A stretch of DNA of 22,156 nucleotides, from the NCBI GenBank assembly GCA_964418575.1, contig CAYQMI010000062.1, positions 1 to 22,156 on the forward strand, given 5' to 3'. The translations under genes and the position numbers were made by a program. The DNA comes from Glaciecola sp964418575. GTDB taxonomy: Bacteria > Pseudomonadota > Gammaproteobacteria > Enterobacterales > Alteromonadaceae. Under the pieces are notes generated by a model. The model made no database searches. It was not told where the DNA came from and saw only the letters and a list, made by a program, of their open reading frames with translations. Shown one piece after another: positions 15,022 to 22,156 of the stretch; within the stretch, counting starts at the first letter, position 1; the number at the start of each line of letters is the position of its first letter.

Positions 15022-16009
15022 AGGGAAGCACCGTTAACAAAGCTCTTTGACCAATAGCAACGTGAGCATTCGGAAACACAATCGCTTCACCAGTTCTCGT
15101 AGCATAGTATTTCGCACCGGGTTCGCTTGCCAGCAAGCTCCCTTCTTCAAAATCGGTGAAATTGGCGACATCGTCTGCAAAATGAAGAGTAAAGTCCTCT
15201 TTTGTTCTATTTATCACTTGGTTAACTTTGTAAAGTTCCAACGGACATTCACTATAAGGAGTAAGCGCCAAAACCTCGTCTTGCAACAAATGCCTAAGCA
15301 TATTGTTCACCTCAACAAATCGCGACATGTCGTTTTGACCAAAAGGTTTTACTTTTCCAAGCTCTACGGTAAAGGCATGGGCATCATGGTAGCGTGATGA
15401 ATAGTAGCTGAATGTGGTGGTTGAGGATTGTGAGAGTAATATCGTATTCACCCCACAGTCTGACATAAACTGAAGCTCGGCTTTGTTATAAGGCTTGCCG
15501 TGCAAGTACGGATACACCGCAAATTTTTCATTTTTAGATTCACGAATGGCGGTATGTAAATCATAGTGATGGCGCTCACCGCTTGCCTGTTCAAAAAACT
15601 GTGAAACTTGCGTCATTAATGCTTTAGCGCGAGGCACCTCAAGGCTATCTCCGCTGATGTCGGGAGCAAACAAACGATTTAAATTCTCCTCGATGAATCT
15701 TGTTTGTTTTTGAATAGCTGGGATATTCCCGAATATAAACATCACAGCATGCGTGAGTTTTAGCGTGCCATCCGCAATCTCTTTAATAAGCTGATTACAA
15801 ATTTCAATTGGCGCAGTTTCGTTTCCGTGAACGCCACAGGAAAAAACGATGTGTTTTTCGGATTTATGAGGAGCTAGAGGCGTAAAAATTACTACGCCAC
15901 TGATGGGTGAGGCAACGTGAGTTGATGCGTTTAACTCACCCGCGAATGCAGGCCAGTGGTCGGCGTGTTTAAGTGAGTATGAAAGAAAGTCTTGCAGTGA
16001 GTTGAGCAC
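15008..16009 (-). CDS. astE: Succinylglutamate desuccinylase
   Basis: A 333-residue zinc enzyme that splits N-succinylglutamate into succinate and glutamate, the last step of the arginine succinyltransferase pathway. The zinc site is GVHGNETAPIE (His61, Glu64) and YDLHTAIR (His152). ENLNRLF (108-114) is the family N-x-N-R segment, and FTVELGKVKPFGQND carries the catalytic Glu216. Spacing agrees with E. coli AstE (His53, Glu56, His147, Glu210). The start is GTG at 16009, with AGGT about eight bases upstream. The other ast genes are not in this window, so it is separate from any astCADB cluster. It overlaps the HIT gene downstream by 14 bases. Confidence 0.92.
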   Translation of the reverse strand: MLNSLQDFLSYSLKHADHWPAFAGELNASTHVASPISGVVIFTPLAPHKSEKHIVFSCGVHGNETAPIEICNQLIKEIADGTLKLTHAVMFIFGNIPAIQKQTRFIEENLNRLFAPDISGDSLEVPRAKALMTQVSQFFEQASGERHHYDLHTAIRESKNEKFAVYPYLHGKPYNKAELQFMSDCGVNTILLSQSSTTTFSYYSSRYHDAHAFTVELGKVKPFGQNDMSRFVEVNNMLRHLLQDEVLALTPYSECPLELYKVNQVINRTKEDFTLHFADDVANFTDFEEGSLLASEPGAKYYATRTGEAIVFPNAHVAIGQRALLTVLPCELE

Positions 16010-16052
16010 TCGATTTACCTTTTTAGTGAAACCGAGTCGATATTATCAATCC

Positions 16053-17369
16053 CTAACCGGTATTTCGAGCATAACCATGGACTATTTGCGTAAAATCGTT
16101 TGATGTCATCAAACTCAAAAATTGCGTCAAGGGTACCGCTTGCGAAAACAAGAAGCCCTGCCCTTTGGATATTCCCATTTGCTTGAGCATGTCCAGCTGT
16201 TCAGTATTTTCAATACCTTCTGCGTAAGTCTCACAACCTTTTGCATCACAAATAATTTTAGTTGCTTGCACAATGGCGCTATTTACCGGCGACTCATCGA
16301 GTGCCAATACAAAGGCTTTGTCGATTTTAATTGCAGAAAGCTCTAGGTCGCGTATAAAGCTCAGGTTTGAGTAGCCCTTGCCAAAATCATCCATCGATAT
16401 CGCGATGCCCATTTTCTTCATTTCATCTAGCTGACGCTTCACTAGCAAGGAATTTGTAAGCGCGACATCTTCGGTAAGCTCAATCTCAATTAATTTGGCG
16501 TCGATATCATACTTATCAATCAGCTTACGAATTTTAGGAAGCAAGCGTGGGTCGTAGAGTTGGGTTGGCGAAATATTGACTGAAATTGGAATTTCGAAAC
16601 CTTGAGCCGTAATGATTGCAATGGCACTAAAAGCGCTTTCTAATGTCCAGTAGCCAAGTTCATTCATCATGTTGTAAGACTCAGCAGCCTTCAACAAAGT
16701 ACCCGGAAACACAACCCCATCGAGTGGATGATTCCAACGTAATAAACACTCACCGCCTATAATTTCATAAGTGTTTAAGTCCACTTTAGGCTGAAAATAG
16801 AGCTCTAGCTCTTGATTGTTGAGCGCACGCGTTAAGTCTGCTTTTAATGCTAAGCCTTTGCCCGTCACTTCTTGGCTTTCGTCGGTCAACAATGAAAAGT
16901 TGACGTGACGGTTCGATTTAGACTTTTTTAAGGCACTTTCAGCTAGCGAGATAATGGTGTTTGAATCAGTTTCTTTATTCTTTCGAATTGCGCCGCCAAC
17001 ATTAAAATCGGCGATAAACGCAGTCTCGTTCACCATTAATGGCGCTTTAAAGTGTGATATTAGCTGGGCATTTTTCTCACGCATTGCACTTGGCGTAATC
17101 GCATCAATAAAAACAACGCCAAAAATATCACCGCTCAAGCGCCCAATGGCTTCAGCGCCTTCAAAAATAGAACATATTTGATTGGCAATCTGCAATAAAA
17201 CCAAGTCGCCTGATTTGTGATCGAAAGCGGCTGAGACATCAGAAAAGCGCATGACATCCATAAGCATCAAGCTATATTGAGCATGCGTATTCGCAATACC
17301 TTCCACAATCTCGATAAAATTATAGCGATTTGGAATATTATTTAGATGCTGATGTTGTTCTAAAGTCAT
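16053..17369 (-). CDS. Soluble GGDEF-EAL protein, probable c-di-GMP phosphodiesterase
   Basis: A 438-residue cytoplasmic protein with no transmembrane segment or sensor domain. The N-terminal GGDEF domain (about 10-155) is degenerate: the signature is SGDIF (79-83), so cyclase activity is unlikely. The EAL domain (about 170-420) has ECLLRW at the EAL position (Glu207), SVNISP, IELTED, MDDFGKGYS (Asp327/328), KIDK (Lys351), AEGIEN (Glu384) and KGQGF (Gln404). All metal and substrate residues are kept even though the motif reads ECL, so phosphodiesterase activity is likely. It lies 43 bases upstream of astE on the same strand and may be co-transcribed. A perfect 14-base palindrome lies about 90 bases upstream of its start. 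Confidence 0.88.
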   Translation of the reverse strand: MTLEQHQHLNNIPNRYNFIEIVEGIANTHAQYSLMLMDVMRFSDVSAAFDHKSGDLVLLQIANQICSIFEGAEAIGRLSGDIFGVVFIDAITPSAMREKNAQLISHFKAPLMVNETAFIADFNVGGAIRKNKETDSNTIISLAESALKKSKSNRHVNFSLLTDESQEVTGKGLALKADLTRALNNQELELYFQPKVDLNTYEIIGGECLLRWNHPLDGVVFPGTLLKAAESYNMMNELGYWTLESAFSAIAIITAQGFEIPISVNISPTQLYDPRLLPKIRKLIDKYDIDAKLIEIELTEDVALTNSLLVKRQLDEMKKMGIAISMDDFGKGYSNLSFIRDLELSAIKIDKAFVLALDESPVNSAIVQATKIICDAKGCETYAEGIENTEQLDMLKQMGISKGQGFLFSQAVPLTQFLSLMTSNDFTQIVHGYARNTG

Positions 17370-17456
17370 AACTTCAAATGAGGTCCTAATTAAATACAGT
17401 CTAATTTGCAGCTCAAACCGAGAGCGAATTAGTCAATACTTAATGTATCGTTATCC

Positions 17457-17470
17457 TAAGAAATTTCTTA
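17457..17470. repeat. Perfect 14-base palindrome TAAGAAATTTCTTA
   Basis: A fully symmetric 14-mer between the glgP terminator and the GGDEF-EAL gene, 88-101 bases before that gene's start. It may be an operator. At this AT content a chance origin is possible. Confidence 0.3.
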
Positions 17471-17490
17471 ACTAAAAACATGACTAAAAA

Positions 17491-17520
17491 GCAAAAAACC
17501 AGCTTTTTAGCTGGCTTTTT
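17491..17520 (-). terminator. Rho-independent terminator of glgP
   Basis: CCAGCT (17499-17504) and AGCTGG (17509-17514) form a stem with a TTTT loop. On the minus strand the stem is followed by TTTTTT, 20-odd bases after the glgP stop. A T-run is also present on the plus strand, so it could act in both directions. Confidence 0.85.
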
Positions 17521-17540
17521 GAACAACACGCTAGTTTTAG

Positions 17541-20078
17541 CTAGCTAACACTGCACTTTTCAAGCTTCCAAATTTTATCCACGTAATCTTGAATCGAGCG
17601 ATCGGACGTAAATTTGCCCATTTTGGCACAGTTGTAAATTGCCATTTGTGCCCAACGCGATTTGTCTTTGTAAGCTTTATCTAGCGCAATATTGGCCTGT
17701 GAGTACGATTCAAAGTCAGCTAGCACTAAATAAGGGTCTCCGCCATCAAGCATGCTTTGTTTCAAAGAGGATAGTTCACCAGGGTGGCCAGGCGTAAAAT
17801 AGTCGCTGTCTAACCAGTCTAGTACTGCTTTGATTTCTTTGTTTTTGTAATAATAATCGTAAGGCTGATAACCGTTTGCAACGATTTCGTTTACCTGCTC
17901 CACGGTTTTACCAAAAATAAAGATATTATCGTCTCCTACTTCTTCAGCTATCTCAATATTGGCACCGTCAAGCGTCCCGATAGTGACCGCGCCATTTAGC
18001 GCAAGCTTCATGTTACCGGTGCCTGAGGCCTCTTTACCGGCGGTAGATATTTGCTGTGATACATCTGCCGCGGGGATCATTTTTTCAGCCAGTGAAACAC
18101 GGTAATTCGGCAAAAACACCACTTTCAATTTATGATTAACGCGGTTGTCGGAGTTAATCTTGTCCGCAACTTTGTTGATTGCATAAATAATGGTTTTAGC
18201 CAGCTTGTATCCCGGCGCGGCTTTTGCTCCAAAAATGAAAACTCTTGGGTGAATATCGTAGTCTGGATTTTCAAGTAAGCGGCGATAAAGCGCTAATATA
18301 TGCAATAGATTCAAGTGCTGGCGCTTATACTCATGTAAACGCTTTATTTGAATATCAAAAATTGCTTTTGTATCAACTGATATGCCAGTAAGCGCTTTAA
18401 TTTCCTTAGCGAGTGCCTCTTTATTTTTTTGCTTTACTCGCATAAATGAATTCTGGAAAGTCTTGTTATCTGCAAATTCAGATAAGCTGTCAAGCTTACT
18501 CAAATGCAGTGGCCAATCGTCACCAATTTTCTTTGAAATTAAATCAGATAAAAGAGGATTGCAGGCTTTTAACCATCTTCTTGGCGTAATGCCGTTTGTT
18601 ACGTTTGTAAGCTTACCAGGATAAAGCTGATCAAACTCTGGGAACAAGTCTTGCTTAACCAAACGCGAGTGAATTTCAGCCACGCCGTTAACCGCGAATG
18701 CACCTATTACGCTCAAGTTACCCATGCGCACCATTTTTTCGTTGCTTTCTTCGATGATTGAAAGTTTTGCTTTCATTGCATTGTTGCCAGGCCATTGCTT
18801 CTCGACTAGTGACATAAAGCGATGGTTTATTTCGTAAATAATCTCAAGGTGTCTCGGTAGGATCTTTTCAATCATGCGCGCTGGCCATTTTTCTAGCGCC
18901 TCTGGCAACAAAGTATGATTGGTGTAAGCAAAGGTGTTTTGACAAATTTCCCAAGCGCTGTCCCAGTCAAGCTCTGCTCTATCCACTAAAATTCGCATAA
19001 GCTCTGGGATAGCAATAGCCGGGTGAGTATCGTTAAGTTGAATAACGACTTGCTCGGTAAAGCGCGACCAATCGTCACCATGCGCGCGTTTGTAGCGGCG
19101 AATAATATCTTTTAAAGAACATGCACTGAAAAAGTACTGCTGAATTAAGCGAAGTTCTTTGCCAGCTTCTGTTTCATCGTTAGGATAAAGCACCTTCGAA
19201 ATCGTTTCTGACTCAACATTTTCTCGTTGTGCATCAACGTAGCCGCCTGCATTAAATACATCCCAGTTAAAATATCCTGATGCTTGGCTCTCCCATAAAC
19301 GCAATACGTTCACAGTTTTGCCGCCATAACCCACTACAGGAATATCCCACGGAAGACCTTTCACAATTGCGCCAGGGTGCCATTCTTTTTGGATTTGGCC
19401 GTTATTGCCGTATTTGGTCTCAACATAACCGTATAACGAAATTTCTTGTATCGATTCAGGTCGGCATATTTCCCACGGGTTGCCGTAGTCGCGCCAGCTG
19501 TCTGGACGCTCTATTTGTGCGCCATTTCGTATTTCTTGTCTAAACAGGCCATGTTCATAATGAATGCCATAGCCAATTGCTGGAAACTCCATCGTGGCAA
19601 GAGAATCGATAAAACACGCAGCTAAGCGGCCTAAGCCGCCATTACCAAGTGCCATGTCTGGCTCTTCTTCCAACACATCGCTCAAACTCACGCCAAGCTC
19701 TTGCAGGGCCGAGTCAGCGGTCTCAAACAAACCAAAGTTATGCATGTTGTTTGACAATAAGCGCCCCATCAAAAATTCCGCAGAAAAATAATGCACTGCA
19801 CGAGTATCGTTCATGTAATGGTTTTTTTGCGTTGTTCTTAAACGTTCAAGCACCAACTCCTGAATAGCAGCGCTAACTGCTTTAAACCATGCGTGATTAT
19901 TTGCTTTGTTTTCGTCGGTACCAAGGGTGCTATGGAGATGACGCACAACAGCGTCTTTGAATGCTTTTTTTGACAAATCCAATGCGGGTATGTCAGTTAC
20001 GCTATTTTGCGTTTTAGTGCGGCTACCTGAGGCAGCCTTGGCCTTTTGAGCCTTCTCTGGCTTCTTTGCTGTAGTCAT
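17541..20078 (-). CDS. glgP: Glycogen phosphorylase
   Basis: An 845-residue PLP enzyme that releases glucose-1-phosphate from the non-reducing ends of glycogen or maltodextrin. Typical segments are HYFSAEFLMGRLLSNN (96-111), ALGNGGLGRLAACF (143-156), QLNDTHPAIAIPEL (347-360), NGITPRRWL (495-503), RIHEYKRQ-type KRLHEYKRQ (579-587) and EASGTGNMKLALNG (683-696) with the PLP lysine Lys691. It is about 30 residues longer than E. coli GlgP. The extra length is an N-terminal tail rich in Lys and Ala (KKPEKAQKAKAASGSRTK). The ATG at 20078 has GAGAG upstream. It follows pgm on the same strand after 251 AT-rich bases, so it may have its own promoter. Its product is the substrate of Pgm. Confidence 0.96.
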   Translation of the reverse strand: MTTAKKPEKAQKAKAASGSRTKTQNSVTDIPALDLSKKAFKDAVVRHLHSTLGTDENKANNHAWFKAVSAAIQELVLERLRTTQKNHYMNDTRAVHYFSAEFLMGRLLSNNMHNFGLFETADSALQELGVSLSDVLEEEPDMALGNGGLGRLAACFIDSLATMEFPAIGYGIHYEHGLFRQEIRNGAQIERPDSWRDYGNPWEICRPESIQEISLYGYVETKYGNNGQIQKEWHPGAIVKGLPWDIPVVGYGGKTVNVLRLWESQASGYFNWDVFNAGGYVDAQRENVESETISKVLYPNDETEAGKELRLIQQYFFSACSLKDIIRRYKRAHGDDWSRFTEQVVIQLNDTHPAIAIPELMRILVDRAELDWDSAWEICQNTFAYTNHTLLPEALEKWPARMIEKILPRHLEIIYEINHRFMSLVEKQWPGNNAMKAKLSIIEESNEKMVRMGNLSVIGAFAVNGVAEIHSRLVKQDLFPEFDQLYPGKLTNVTNGITPRRWLKACNPLLSDLISKKIGDDWPLHLSKLDSLSEFADNKTFQNSFMRVKQKNKEALAKEIKALTGISVDTKAIFDIQIKRLHEYKRQHLNLLHILALYRRLLENPDYDIHPRVFIFGAKAAPGYKLAKTIIYAINKVADKINSDNRVNHKLKVVFLPNYRVSLAEKMIPAADVSQQISTAGKEASGTGNMKLALNGAVTIGTLDGANIEIAEEVGDDNIFIFGKTVEQVNEIVANGYQPYDYYYKNKEIKAVLDWLDSDYFTPGHPGELSSLKQSMLDGGDPYLVLADFESYSQANIALDKAYKDKSRWAQMAIYNCAKMGKFTSDRSIQDYVDKIWKLEKCSVS

Positions 20079-20148
20079 AATGCTCTCTCAATGCTTAAAG
20101 TGAGAACACTGATGATAAAATGCTATGCAAATTTAACATCAATGTTTT

Positions 20149-20171
20149 TGTAATAATGAAATTTTATTACA
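20149..20171. promoter_or_regulatory. Inverted repeat upstream of glgP
   Basis: TGTAATAA (20149-20156) and TTATTACA (20164-20171) are perfect inverted 8-mers around seven bases. The dyad lies 71-93 bases before the glgP start, in an AT-rich non-coding region, and overlaps by four bases a 10-bp direct repeat next to it. It has the form of an operator for a dimeric regulator. I cannot name the regulator. Confidence 0.5.
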
Positions 20172-20197
20172 GCAAAGGTATCAAAACTACAGCAAAG
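20168..20197. repeat. Direct repeat TACAGCAAAG, 20-base period, upstream of glgP
   Basis: TACAGCAAAG occurs at 20168-20177 and again at 20188-20197, exactly 20 bases apart, about two helical turns. This spacing favours two copies of a regulator binding on the same face of the DNA. The first copy overlaps the end of the neighbouring inverted repeat. Confidence 0.5.
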
Positions 20198-20329
20198 AAC
20201 CTAATAAATACGTATTCATGTTAATTTCATGTAAATAAAACCACTTTAATTTCTAAATCAGTCTAATTATTTTCGTTTATTTACAAATTTACATCTAATA
20301 ATTAACATTTTTAAAACATATACCCAAAT

Positions 20330-21967
20330 TTATAAAACGCTCGCAACTAAAGCCTCTGCATCTTCAATGATTTTTTGTAAGTGCGTTTCATCTTTAAAGC
20401 TTTCTGCATAAATTTTATAAACATTTTCAGTACCAGACGGACGTGCTGCAAACCAACCATTCTCCGTACTTACCTTAACACCGCCGATAGATGCACCGTT
20501 GCCTGGTGCTTCAGTTTGTATTAAGGATATTTTCTCGCCAGCCATGGTTTCTGCCTTGATGTCGGCAGCGCTAAGATTAGACAGCTTTGCCTTTTGCTCT
20601 AGGCTTGCGGCAACGTCAATACGTGTGTATTGCGGCGCGCCAAAACGTTGCGTTAATTCTTGGTAATGTTCGCCTGGATCCTTCGATGTGACAGCGGTAA
20701 TTTCAGCTGCCAAGAGGCTCATAATAAAGCCATCTTTGTCGGTTGCCCATGTTTGGCCATCGCGTTGTAAAAATATCCCCCCTGCTGACTCTTCTCCAGC
20801 AAAGGCAATTTCTTTTTTTGATAGGCCATCTACAAACCATTTGAAGCCTACTGGCATTTCGCTGAGCTGTCGGCCTAACTGCTTGGCAACACGATCAATC
20901 ATGCTGCTCGAAACAAGGGTCTTACCAATCGCTTGAGAAGCTTGCCAATTTGGGCGATGTTGATATAGGTAATTAATAGCCACTGCTAAATAATGATTGG
21001 GATTCATCAGGCCTGATGATTGACAAACAATGCCGTGGCGATCAAAGTCTGGGTCGTTGCCAAAAGCGATATCAAACTTATCTTTAAGTGCAACCAAACC
21101 CGACATAGCAAAAGCTGAGGAACAGTCCATTCTAATTTTACCATCGCGATCACAATGCATAAAAGCAAAGCGTTGGTCTAACTCGGTATTTACTACTTCA
21201 ATATCAAGCTTGTATCTGTCAGCTATTTTGTCCCAATATGCTAAACCGGAGCCGCCTAGAGGATCGGTTCCCAATTTCAATTTAGAGCTTGCTATCGTAT
21301 CCATATCAACAACACTTTCTAGTGCTTCAATATAGTCTTGTGCAAAATCTTGTTGGTGCAAATTATTTGCTTGCATCGCCTTAGCAATTGGCATGCGCTT
21401 AATCTCAGCCATATTTTGCGCAATAATTTGATTCGCACGATTTTGTATTGCGGTGGTTGCATTACCGTCGGCTGGTCCACCATGAGTTTGATTGTACTTA
21501 AAGCCACCGTCACTTGGTGGATTGTGAGACGGCGTTATTACCACGCCATCGGCCAAATGCTCATGTCGCTCTCGGTTATAGCTGACGATGCGCTGAGAAA
21601 TTACGGGCGTCGGCGTATACTCATTGTTTTGCTGAATAACCACGTGCACGCCATTTGCCACCAGCACTTCTATTGCAGTTATCAAGGCTGGCTCTGAAAG
21701 TGCGTGGGTGTCTTTGCCGATAAACATTGGACCATCAATACCGTGAGCCGCTCTATATTCGGCCAAAGCTTGGCAAATCGCGGCAATATGCATGTCATTG
21801 AATGACACTAAGGAAGCTGAGCCTCTATGACCTGATGTACCAAAACTGACTGCTTGTTGAGCAATTGAGCTATCGGGAGTGTAAGCATAGTAATCCGCTG
21901 TTAGCTTTGCTACGTTTATAAGTTGAGAGGCTAATGGAGCTTTTCCAGCTTGCGGATGATTTGCCAT
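20330..21967 (-). CDS. pgm: Phosphoglucomutase (alpha-D-glucose specific)
   Basis: A 545-residue enzyme that interconverts glucose-1-phosphate and glucose-6-phosphate. It shows SFGTSGHRGS (41-50), the phosphoserine loop TPSHNPPSDGGFKYN (Ser147), the Mg2+ loop DPDFDRH (305-311), the sugar-recognition GEESAGG (391-397) and the phosphate-binding RPSGTEN (509-515). Length and motifs match E. coli Pgm (546). AAGGA nine bases before the ATG makes the start secure. It precedes glgP on the same strand, linking glycogen phosphorolysis to glycolysis and, in reverse, to ADP-glucose supply. Two long inverted repeats lie in its upstream region. Confidence 0.96.
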   Translation of the reverse strand: MANHPQAGKAPLASQLINVAKLTADYYAYTPDSSIAQQAVSFGTSGHRGSASLVSFNDMHIAAICQALAEYRAAHGIDGPMFIGKDTHALSEPALITAIEVLVANGVHVVIQQNNEYTPTPVISQRIVSYNRERHEHLADGVVITPSHNPPSDGGFKYNQTHGGPADGNATTAIQNRANQIIAQNMAEIKRMPIAKAMQANNLHQQDFAQDYIEALESVVDMDTIASSKLKLGTDPLGGSGLAYWDKIADRYKLDIEVVNTELDQRFAFMHCDRDGKIRMDCSSAFAMSGLVALKDKFDIAFGNDPDFDRHGIVCQSSGLMNPNHYLAVAINYLYQHRPNWQASQAIGKTLVSSSMIDRVAKQLGRQLSEMPVGFKWFVDGLSKKEIAFAGEESAGGIFLQRDGQTWATDKDGFIMSLLAAEITAVTSKDPGEHYQELTQRFGAPQYTRIDVAASLEQKAKLSNLSAADIKAETMAGEKISLIQTEAPGNGASIGGVKVSTENGWFAARPSGTENVYKIYAESFKDETHLQKIIEDAEALVASVL

Positions 21968-22002
21968 ACTAAATCCTTGATATGATTATTGTAAGTTTGA
22001 GG

Positions 22003-22037
22003 AGTAATGCTTACTTAACGCGACATTAAGCATTACT
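22003..22037. repeat. 11-bp perfect inverted repeat upstream of pgm
   Basis: AGTAATGCTTA (22003-22013) and TAAGCATTACT (22027-22037) are exact complements around 13 bases. The dyad lies 36-70 bases before the pgm start. No T-run follows on the minus strand, so it is not a normal terminator. It may be a leader hairpin or an operator. Confidence 0.5.
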
Positions 22038-22070
22038 ATGCTGTTAACTTTTGCTACAACACCTGTGCAT

Positions 22071-22104
22071 TTAATTGAGTGTAGAGAATTTTTGGCTCAA
22101 TTAA
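22071..22104. repeat. 9-bp perfect inverted repeat further upstream of pgm
   Basis: TTAATTGAG (22071-22079) and CTCAATTAA (22096-22104) are exact complements around 16 bases, about 105-140 bases before the pgm start. Neither side ends in a T-run. It could be an operator. The rest of the window to base 22156 is AT-rich and shows no gene. Confidence 0.4.
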
Positions 22105-22156
22105 CATACTCAGGTATTTAGAATCATAATTAATAGATAGATAAATATTCTATTAT

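Overview
The window looks like a chromosomal stretch from a marine gammaproteobacterium, most likely of the Alteromonadales (Alteromonas, Glaciecola or Pseudoalteromonas type). This rests on moderate GC by eye, a Fur-type TonB siderophore receptor, a YffB/YbjQ/DUF2897/DUF3034 gene set, a lone astE, and the glgP-pgm pair. The genus is not settled. The content is mostly core metabolism and regulation. There are no insertion sequences, integrases, CRISPR arrays or rRNA genes. One run of 100 Ns (13974-14073) is an assembly gap inside a gene.

Layout. 1-279 (-) is the start of a truncated SDR dehydrogenase. 498-2642 (+) is a TonB-dependent siderophore receptor behind a promoter whose -35 box lies in a strong Fur box. 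It ends at a bidirectional terminator shared with the convergent ferredoxin-NADP+ reductase (2732-3541). 3848-5803 (+) holds a two-gene unit: a cystathionine gamma-synthase/lyase-family PLP enzyme, then a four-CxxC zinc-ribbon protein of unknown function. A tRNA-Val(GAC) with its own promoter and a patatin-like lipase follow on the minus strand. 7336-9066 (+) carries an ACT-domain protein, YffB, an M15 peptidase and a 54-residue DUF2897 membrane protein.

9070-13337 (-) is the most interesting part. Four genes overlap end to end: a periplasmic cupredoxin ('methylamine utilization protein'-like), a membrane-bound c-di-GMP phosphodiesterase with a large periplasmic sensor, a DUF3034 secreted/outer-membrane protein, and a truncated haemoglobin made as a lipoprotein. 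The arrangement suggests an envelope redox or ligand-sensing device coupled to c-di-GMP turnover. I know of no described function for it.

13524-17369 (-) contains a gapped dienelactone hydrolase, YbjQ, a HIT hydrolase overlapping astE, and a second, soluble GGDEF-EAL protein with a decayed GGDEF site. 17541-21967 (-) carries glycogen phosphorylase and phosphoglucomutase, which act in sequence in glycogen breakdown (glycogen to glucose-1-P to glucose-6-P). Both leaders contain striking inverted and direct repeats of unknown function.
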